DNA of 64,000 nucleotides from Prostheceraeus crozeri (Eukaryota; Platyhelminthes; Polycladida; Euryleptidae). Location of the stretch: positions 1 through 64,000 of the forward strand of contig CAJQUW010005782.1 of the NCBI GenBank assembly GCA_907163375.1, written 5' to 3'. The position numbers and the translations under genes are program-made. This document shows positions 59,101 to 64,000 of the stretch, in pieces. Numbering within the stretch: position 1 is the stretch's first letter; each line of letters opens with the position of its first letter. The notes under the pieces are model-generated. The model saw only the letters and a list, made by a program, of their open reading frames with translations. It had not been told where the DNA came from and did no database searches.

Positions 59101-60826
59101 TTAAAAGACTAGGCTTTACATACTTGCCACCCGTAGTCGGAGTCCTATCAAAAGCCGGAGTCGGAGCCGGAGCCCTATCAAAAGCCGGAGTCGAAATCGG
59201 AGTCCTATCAAAATGATAGGACTCCGCATCCCTGTTACCTACAATATTGATTGAGTTACACGAAGTTCCAGAACCAACACTTTGGAAATCGAAGACATTA
59301 TTCCAGATAGAATCGGTTCTACTGAACAAAAATTAAGAATTCTGAATGCGTTTTAATCGCCACATCATGCTGAACTGAGAAATGTTCTCAGATTGACATG
59401 ATGTTAAAGATCATTGTTAGATCAAAAACCAATATCGCGCGATTTACTCGCCGCAAAAAGAAAACGCACGACATGTGTGAACAGCTCCATAGGCTGTAAT
59501 GTTAAACAAACAACCGCACGGCTTCCGCGCTGCAAAAAGTCGCATGTCTGAAACAGCTCTTAGTGTCTTTATGAGACGAGCTTCAGTCAACCTGTAATCG
59601 ATTGTACTTTTACTTCTGTCCAAACTTTTGACATCAAAATGAGACATGTTAATGTCACAGATATCGTAGTTCTCTCTTAACATGCCTCATTTTGATGTCG
59701 AAATTGTGGACAGAAGTAAAAGTGCAGTCGATTACAGGTTGACTGAAGCTCGGTTCATAAAGACACTTGGACCTGCCATTGACAGAATATGTGAGTTCCC
59801 ACAGTTTTAATAGCATTCAAGAACTCCGTTTCATTGCCATATATTTAACGGACTGCATCATACTGCCAGTTCTGTAATTGGCCCTTGAAGTGTCAGTGGC
59901 ACGAAGCGCCGTTCTCGGACCTTTTTTAAATTATTGTTATCTTTGGTCAATAAACACGAAGGAGTGAAACCCAACGCTGTTCTACAGCCATGTCTCTGAG
60001 AAGTACCCTCCTGTTCCTGACCATAAACCGCATTAGTTGAATGCTTTTCGGGATTCATTGTCTGATTATGGAATTCAAGAACTGGCAGTATGATTTGCTT
60101 TTTCTCATCAGAGCGTTGTCTAAAATATAGCCACCATGCGACAAAGACTAACTATACTTTCTGTCAACGTTCTGATAACTGAAATATTATTTAATGAAAA
60201 CGATTAATGTAATCTTCATAAAACAATTATTCCAGAATACGCAATTTTTTTGTCGATCCTTATACAAAGATTTGATATCATTTGACATACATCTATTGTA
60301 TGAAAGAAAGTTCACGTATTTCAAAATACAATGCTCTCGGTTGGTGATTTGTGAGTAATGCTATCGAATTTGTGGGGAACAGAAGTCGTTTTTCAATAGT
60401 CTGTATACACGAAAAAAATTAGAATCAGTGACTTGAATATTCCTTTACTGTTCTATATTGGAGTCGTCAGTGACAAGATTTTTTGAAGTACTACTCAATC
60501 ACATGATATTCTATAAACTGATAGCATTTGCAAGTTGATAAACGAAGCATTGTAAAATGGTTGCTGCTTCAATGCAGTCATTTGAGTTTCAACTTCCATT
60601 TCATGAACATGCTTGCTCATAGTTTTCATCGGAAACAGCGACACTTTAATAATCTTCACTTACCCAATCTGTTGATCCCATGACTAAAAAAGCCCCGATA
60701 ATCAGCCTCTACCAAGAGATCCGCCAAATCGGCAGCCTGTTGTTCTCTAGAACCACTATTTGATATACAGTCATGTACAAACTTCCAAACTTCCTTCTTC
60801 GGAACTATCACATTTGGCGGATTGTC
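40929..60826 (-). CDS. Malate/L-lactate dehydrogenase 2 family NAD(P)-dependent oxidoreductase, eight exons found
   Basis: It reduces or oxidises a 2-hydroxy/2-oxo acid with NAD(P) (MdhA, YiaK, sulfolactate dehydrogenase relatives); it is not the classical Rossmann-type LDH/MDH. Exons (minus strand): 60826-60664, 53567-53379, 53298-53237, 52161-52108, 49929-49762, 46438-46369, 46310-46192 and 41129-40929. All have GT-AG borders and matching phases and give about 342 residues of a roughly 350-residue family. Family blocks in order: RGFFSHGINRL (catalytic His, Arg), VDGNNMLGP, NHFGITSWYSMMAA, FLGTNPIS, VDMATTTVAYGK, LPLGG, GYKGFCLALLVEVLCGI, PGDPERSH and GIPYHP. No stops or frameshifts occur in exons, unlike the transposons around it, so it is presumably a working host gene. 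The start exon (right of 60826) and last few residues are not located. Confidence 0.9.
41130..42539. other. Intron sequence of the dehydrogenase gene
   Basis: Nothing beyond low-complexity AT-rich DNA is supported here. Confidence 0.4.
42540..44480 (-). pseudogene. Decayed RT element with GIY-YIG-like block (Penelope-like), in an intron
   Basis: On the minus strand a GIY-YIG-like block (FVICLISCSKC, LQYVGQTRQPRHMRINGHR) lies at about 44460-44295. It is followed at 43640-43420 by an N-terminal RT-element block (CSYSKFLSYLNMDDVRKFLS, GHVCTGNIEVVEDKRLKQLM) and at 42690-42550 by AYLDVKLNFLQDGVHSSVYH, the block after the RT active site. The active-site region between is missing or unreadable. The endonuclease-like block precedes the RT blocks, opposite to the element at 27432-32038. 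Either this is a type with N-terminal endonuclease, or two truncated copies lie head to tail. Multiple stops. Confidence 0.55.
44481..46191. other. Intron sequence of the dehydrogenase gene
   Basis: No gene. GATAATAATAATGTTATATT followed by TGTAAAGAACC near 45380 resembles a common invertebrate interspersed-repeat tail; not assigned. Confidence 0.3.
46192..46310 (-). CDS. Dehydrogenase exon G
   Basis: Encodes GYKGFCLALLVEVLCGIISG through GGDVPQWKGAGEPAKY. The acceptor is TTTAAAG and the donor GTGAGT. It is the most conserved stretch of the family. Confidence 0.9.
46369..46438 (-). CDS. Dehydrogenase exon F
   Basis: 70 bp, encoding VTADPGKVVDGGGLLPLGGS and EET, ending in phase 1. The acceptor is TTCTAG and the donor GTAAGT. 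Only 58 bases separate it from exon G. Confidence 0.88.
46439..47431. other. Intron sequence of the dehydrogenase gene
   Basis: It holds a short tandem patch GATGATGAAGCGTGA repeated near 47285-47330. No gene is supported. Confidence 0.35.
47432..48740 (-). mobile_element. Tc1-like transposon remnant with recognisable ends, in an intron
   Basis: The ends CTGCGTGACAAAAAATTTCA (left) and, in reverse complement, CTGCCTGACAGAAAAAACTT (right) are flanked by TA. About 1.3 kb, the right size for Tc1. Confidence 0.7.
47530..48699 (-). pseudogene. Tc1 transposase, strongly decayed
   Basis: The start region (48699 down) has QRLDKFEHRIIAKF, like the first helix of Tc1 transposases. After unreadable sequence come SEIVTPFAIPTVYGHHLIIQ and DDNVQLHRAHQPS with the second Asp, then a WILRGKTW-like block where the catalytic Glu should be, and an ending INASGTMQVARYV with stop at 47530-47532. 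Many stops and shifts. The 97-codon open frame 48406-48699 is the broken N-terminal part, not a separate gene. Confidence 0.68.
48741..49761. other. Intron sequence of the dehydrogenase gene
   Basis: No gene is supported. CATAGAAATTAACAATACCATA at about 49097 recurs with changes near 18756 and 47245, a possible small dispersed repeat. Confidence 0.3.
49762..49929 (-). CDS. Dehydrogenase exon E
   Basis: 56 codons from VFLGTNPISM through DMATTTVAYGKVEMAQRKGV to WGADKNGM. The acceptor is CTTCAG and the donor GTAAGT. It holds the GTNPI and DMATT cofactor-binding blocks. Confidence 0.9.
50085..50834. mobile_element. hAT-like non-autonomous element, 750 bp, with perfect 8 bp duplication
   Basis: The ends are CAGAGTTCCGACCACGACC and, in reverse complement, CAGAGTTTCGACCTCGATT. 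They are flanked by the exact octamer ATTGAACA at 50077-50084 and 50835-50842. The 8 bp duplication and CAG-type end fit the hAT superfamily. No transposase is seen inside; an 86-codon frame at 50549-50809 has no motif. It lies in the intron between exons D and E. Confidence 0.8.
50843..51251 (+). pseudogene. Tc1 transposase C-terminal fragment and right terminal repeat
   Basis: The open end, LKQAIIDLWTQQTDPMLCNR followed by SMPSRIQAVMKNKYYPSKY and a stop at 51096, is the usual Tc1 C-terminus. The right end (51222-51251, reverse complement CAGTACCTGTCATAAGTTTG) is followed by TA. Everything upstream of about 50920 is unreadable and is cut by the hAT-like element. Confidence 0.7.
51254..52107. 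other. Intron sequence of the dehydrogenase gene
   Basis: Nothing recognisable. Confidence 0.3.
52108..52161 (-). CDS. Dehydrogenase exon D
   Basis: 54 bp, encoding GIACTNSSPIAIPTRAKK in phase 0. The acceptor is CTTTCAG and the donor GTGAGT. The T(N)xSP and PTRAKK block is typical of the family. Confidence 0.88.
52162..53236. other. Intron sequence of the dehydrogenase gene
   Basis: Nothing recognisable apart from a short open minus-strand frame near 52560-52610 ending at a weak donor; not supported as an exon. Confidence 0.3.
53237..53298 (-). CDS. Dehydrogenase exon C
   Basis: 62 bp, encoding SNHFGITSWYSMMAAQEGLI after a split codon. The acceptor is GCATTGCAG and the donor GTAAGC. It contains the conserved NHFGI cofactor/substrate loop. 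Confidence 0.88.
53379..53567 (-). CDS. Dehydrogenase exon B
   Basis: Encodes KYCNDLKNKYLNVDGAPSVL through DGNNMLGPTVSKFAMRLAIK and AGIGFVSVC. The acceptor is TTGTAG; the donor GTGAGT follows TGTA. It joins exon A across a 7.1 kb intron, giving the expected NRLDKY junction. Confidence 0.88.
54268..54656. repeat. 390 bp inverted-repeat element, in an intron
   Basis: Arms of about 150 bp (54268-54418 and 54511-54656) share ATTTTGATAAAAGG, TTCGACGCA, CAGACAATTTG, CGAACCGCCCTTCT, TTTACAGTGATCT and GGGACTATG in mirrored order, with roughly 10-15% mismatches. A 90 bp spacer lies between. Probably a MITE; the target duplication is not clear. Confidence 0.75.
54657..55903. other. Intron sequence of the dehydrogenase gene
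   Basis: CTTGACCTCGACGATTGAAA at about 54920 resembles the inner end of the hAT-like element at 50085-50834 and may be a fragment of that family. Confidence 0.35.
55904..56310 (-). pseudogene. GIY-YIG endonuclease remnant of a retroelement
   Basis: The minus strand reads SVFRREKINVRLTRKCRTL, PCNLSNCSVFDSNRCKQKN, IVYQISCSKCHQFYIGSTER and FFHIRCKEHMTTADSKSV, the conserved GIY-YIG domain with VYQI, FYIGSTE and the downstream H/R cluster, plus a preceding cysteine cluster. A frameshift near 56055 separates the two halves. It is a C-terminal endonuclease tail with no RT next to it, so a 5'-truncated insertion. Confidence 0.65.
56312..56526. repeat. 215 bp near-perfect palindrome
   Basis: Arms 56312-56413 and 56425-56526 are each 102 bp and pair in perfect register, with five mismatches by my count and an 11 base loop. 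They start GGAAAA(A/T)ACATAAATTC and end GAGGAGAATATT. It directly adjoins the endonuclease remnant and may be an inverted duplication or a foldback element. Confidence 0.9.
56905..57135 (+). repeat. Dispersed repeat, copy 1 (pair with 59295-59512)
   Basis: It shares with 59295-59512, in the same order, GAATGCGTTTTAATC, ATGTTCTCAGATTGAC, AAATCGCGC, CGCGACATG-like and GGCTCCATAGGCTGTAATG. No coding potential. Confidence 0.65.
57401..59234. mobile_element. Possible nested hAT-like elements
   Basis: The left end is CAGGGATTAGTGATGCAAAT followed by repeated GGAAAATTTTCC. At 58466-58480 the mirrored word GGAAAATTTTCATCACTA meets a second start, CAGGGATGCGGAGTCGGAGT, whose perfect complement CGCATCCCTG closes at 59234. 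Thus 58480-59234 is probably a separate 755 bp element inserted at or near the first one's end. Outer octamers TTGGCTAC and TTACCTAC agree at six positions only. The inner element has repeated GGAGTCCTATCA units near both ends. Confidence 0.4.
59295..59512 (+). repeat. Dispersed repeat, copy 2 (pair with 56905-57135)
   Basis: Same block order as copy 1, with about 20% difference and small gaps. Confidence 0.65.
59562..59767. repeat. 206 bp near-perfect palindrome
   Basis: Arms 59562-59652 and 59677-59767 (91 bp each) pair in exact register with eight mismatches by my count and a 24 base loop. They start AGTGTCTTTATGA and end CATGTTAA. It is unrelated in sequence to the 56312-56526 palindrome, but lies in the same 7.1 kb intron. 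Confidence 0.88.
59768..60663. other. Intron sequence of the dehydrogenase gene
   Basis: The words TCTGTAATTGGCCC and ACTGGCAGTATGAT around 59870-60095 form a weak inverted pair (AAGAACTCC...GGCAGTATGA). No gene is supported. Confidence 0.3.
60664..60826 (-). CDS. Dehydrogenase exon A (N-terminal domain, catalytic His)
   Basis: Encodes PPNVIVPKKEVWKFVHDCIS through RGFFSHGINRL. The acceptor is TTCCAG and the donor GTAAGT; the exon ends in phase 1. It contains the SHG histidine that acts as acid/base in this family. It is probably exon 2, since no initiator Met precedes it in frame next to a plausible start. Confidence 0.85.
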
Positions 60827-62264
60827 CTGGAAAAGAATACAACATTTTTGAGTAAATTGTAGGTTGGTGCGATCTTGCATATTCATTTTGCGATAAAAAG
60901 CAACTTATCATGGACACGCTTGTTCTCTGAAGGTGACACACACCAAGATTGAAATGGTTACAAATCTTAACATTCTGTAAGATAATAATGAGCACTAGTC
61001 AAAATATCTAAGCCACAATGTACACGGTCTACTCGTATGTAAATGATATAATGCAGATGAATGAACACATCAAATAACTTGAGAAATCGGGGCTGCTAAT
61101 AGCTCAAAATTAAAGTGGATATAAGTAAGCTCTTCATAAAACTAGACACTATAATTAAAATGATGTGGAGATATGATATGTCTGAAAAGATCAGACGAAG
61201 TTCATTCCCATCTCAATATAAATATAGACCAGCAGCCAGGGGATTCACTACCAGCGAAAAGCACCCTAAAGGTTTGACTATGTGAAGTAGGTAGGCCTAC
61301 TGGGACTACTCTGAAGGTCACGGAACTTGCATTCTACCGGGTCAGAGCTGGTGGACTTGGCCCAGGGGACCCAAGATGTTAGGACCCAAAAGTGAGCTAG
61401 ATGCAAAATTCGACGCCCCCAGGAAATTCAAACGCAGAATTGTTGCTTCTGGTGAACACAAAAACACCAATGACTGACATTCTAGGTAGTGGAATACCTC
61501 CGGCATACGCTCTGGGATATTCTCGCCTTCTGCCTACACACAAGTCAGGTAACGTGAGGCGAATTAACTAGTGTATTTTGCCTAGTTCTTATTGTGATCT
61601 TATACCGTAGAATGTTAAGATTTGCAACACTTTCAGTCTTGTTGCATTTCTACTTCGGTAAACAAGCGTGACCATGAATTATGAGTTGCAAAATTCTTAA
61701 AAATTTCATTAAAATCACAGGAAATGATGCATTACATTTAGCAGGACTGCTAGAGTGACTTCATCAGAATCAGATGCATAGGCCTACACATCGGGAGGAA
61801 CTATGCTACAATTCCGCTAACTACTAATACACAAAAATGTCTAGCGTGTAAGAAAGTGTAAGTTCGAAAGCCCTACAAGCTCATGATAGGGCAAAATTGA
61901 AATCCAAAATGTACGTAAGTGTTTGCGACACAGAATTAGATTCATCTGCGCGCGCTTCGGTTTCCTAGAAAGGAAGAATTGTATGTAACCTTAATATCGA
62001 AATGGCACATCACATCACACAACTTGCTCCTTCTCGAATGGATAATTCGTGTATCGCTTGCTATTGGAAATGGCAAACAATAAGCTGTCAGCAAAGGACA
62101 CCAGAGCCAGTGAGAGATGCGTGCGTGCTGTGCTATCACTTCGCACACACCAAAACAAACATCGATGTGTGGCTTCGATTCAATGTGTGCACTATACAGT
62201 GAGCAATGCCGAGGAGAGGATGTGAAATCATCAAGTGAACTAATTTTCGTACGCCTGCTACTTT
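60827..62264. other. Non-coding stretch, should include upstream intron of the dehydrogenase gene
   Basis: No start exon could be identified. Overlapping open frames on both strands at 61942-62317 lack motifs and run into the dispersed repeat. Confidence 0.35.
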
Positions 62265-62500
62265 CTTTAATAATGATCGGAAGGGTCAACATTATGGAGA
62301 AAACTTGTGGGCAATGATCTGAATTCTTCGAATCTGAAGGAATTTTGGCAATCGAAGCACTTTGCTGGAACTCACATTAATCCGCAAGCGACGCACGACT
62401 TTTTTTCCTATCTCTGTAAGGTATTAGGAATTCCTTTCTGCCCACCTAATAGGTTCCTCAATGTGCCGTCCATTTCGTATTAATCACACTTCTAGCAAAC
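62265..62500 (+). repeat. Dispersed repeat, copy B (pair with 14040-14290)
   Basis: Same orientation and block order as copy A (see 14040-14290). Differences are scattered substitutions and short gaps, so the copies are old. Confidence 0.65.
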
Positions 62501-64000
62501 CGAAGCAGATAAACAAAATATTTAATTCTGTGGTTTGCGATGGGTTACACCTAGAAATGTCGAGATTCTTATACTTCGAGATAAATAGACGTAACTAAAA
62601 ACTATAGAGCACCTTTAATCGATTAAAGCAGTGAACGTTTCATGAAAATGGCATTAGCAGATAGACACGATCAAGCTCCCGTTATCAGGAAATGTCAATC
62701 TTGTGACTTTTTCTCAACGGAAATTGGAGACTACATCATATCTTGATTGGAAGTACAGTTATTTAACAACATTGCAAATTCATCGTACCCTGAATGGTAC
62801 AAGCCTTACAGTTGTTTACACAAAAAAGTAATTTAAAACAGATATCAAATATCAAGCGGCTAATTTTCTGACCGGTCAGTCGGTTGAGAGACTTCAAGCA
62901 CTTCCATCTCCTCAATCAATTTATCACTTAATAAAAACTACTTAAAATATTTAGTTGGAAAAAAAAGATTTTTTCCGATTGACTATTAATAGGCTAATCA
63001 CACAGTAGGAGAGTAGGCAGCATCTAACTGAATGAAGATTTAAATCACACTAATTTGAGAAAACGATTTTACATTTCACCAATCATTGAATTAACACAAC
63101 ACGGCACAGCATTTGTTGATATGTTGATAGAAATTTGCAACTTACCATATCGAATTAGCGACTGTTTGACACGGTTTGACTCTATTGCGATAGAATGAAT
63201 CAACAACTCACTGTGTCATAACCTGAAACATGCCTAGAATTTCGCATCTGTCGTGTCACATCGAATAATCAAACTGAACTTGTCCAACCAGCGCGTTCAT
63301 TCAATAAGCTCACAACACGAATTTAGAAACTGAGTTGCGCTGTCCTCACATACAAGATAAAATAACTTTTACAAACAAACACACATGTTTCTTGTGGTAT
63401 TACACGCCGGATATGTGTAGGTCAAGACCTGCAGCTGTCACATTACAGGCAGCAGTCATGCACTGGTTTACAAACATCCGTTGTATATGTGCAATTGTGC
63501 ATAGAACCTGATTATCAGTGCAATCAGTTGCAATGCGTGCATCCATCAATATTTCGAAGTCGCATTGTGCAAGCGTCAGGAAGTTAGAATGATCACAACG
63601 CAAGTTAAGTGCATTATTCAGACGATGTCAATGACGCCGAACATGAGAACTTTATTATGTGCCAGGGTTTGCGATCCTTTATGCCGTTTCAGCAGATGCT
63701 GCACTGCTGAACACAGGTGTGTAGCTTCTAATTATCATTAATAATCATTACTCAAATTCAGCCGAAGCTATTTCAAAAAGTTCTTCCTCATAATCATACA
63801 ACGATGTTCCAGTCCTGTCGTTCAACCGCAGGATTGTTCATTCAGCTTCATGACCTTGATGTGAATAAGCATCAAATCAAATTCCGAAGGAAAGGTAGCT
63901 ACTTCACTTCAGAATATTGATATTGCTGATGTCAAAAAATTCACCGATGAAGTTAGAATTCTAAAAAGAAAGGGAAATTCGAATAGTTCGATATTTACTC
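62501..64000. other. Non-coding right edge
   Basis: No supported gene, RNA or element. A 67-codon minus frame at 63400-63603 has no motif. Confidence 0.35.

Noticed and set aside
61942..62317. Overlapping open frames on both strands at the right edge
   Set aside because: No motif, mutually overlapping, and partly inside the dispersed repeat.
1..64000. tRNA and rRNA genes
   Set aside because: I looked for T-loop GGTTCGAATCC-type boxes and conserved rRNA blocks by eye and found none; a covariance-model scan would be decisive.

Overview
This window looks like AT-rich nuclear DNA of a metazoan, most likely an aquatic invertebrate. It has GT-AG introns, one host gene spread thinly over about 20 kb, TA microsatellites, and remnants of many eukaryotic transposon superfamilies (Tc1/mariner, PIF/Harbinger, piggyBac, hAT-like, Penelope-like, CR1-like LINE). 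The palindrome TAGGCCTA occurs nine times, far above chance; I associate this with deuterostome (especially echinoderm-like) genomes, but that assignment is only a hint.

Left edge (1-4 kb): a compact, all-minus-strand cluster that looks like an endogenous DNA virus or Polinton/adintovirus-like element. It has a UBA-RING protein, a cysteine-rich unknown, a small very basic protein, a 138 aa unknown, and a broken C-terminal piece of a protein-primed type family B DNA polymerase. Most ORFs have their own TATA box. Just beyond the polymerase end are four regularly spaced hairpins that share a loop.

6.5-25 kb: DNA transposons. A 1.4 kb Tc1 element (6510-7922) has intact ends and TA duplication. 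A two-gene PIF/Harbinger element (about 9090-12560) carries a spliced DDE transposase with one nonsense codon, an intact three-exon Myb/SANT-like protein and arrays of subterminal repeats. Then come a 213 bp MITE with perfect 9 bp target duplication inside a hAT-like element, a CR1-like LINE tail, foldback repeats, a complete-ended piggyBac (18845-21765) and a decayed Tc1.

26.5-36.2 kb: a TIR element with a 126-134 bp minisatellite, then a young Penelope-like element (27432-32038) with 141 bp inverted terminal copies differing at one base. Its RT/GIY-YIG ORF is interrupted only by a deleted piggyBac at a TTAA site, with frame preserved. A second, older RT/endonuclease element and an internally deleted Tc1 follow.

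40.9-60.8 kb: the only host gene I can support, on the minus strand. It has eight exons of a malate/L-lactate dehydrogenase 2 family (Ldh2/MdhA-type) oxidoreductase, with every splice phase consistent. Its introns hold a hAT-like element with 8 bp TSD, Tc1 remnants, Penelope-like remnants and three long inverted repeats. The first and last coding exons were not found. The right edge (61-64 kb) holds only a dispersed repeat.
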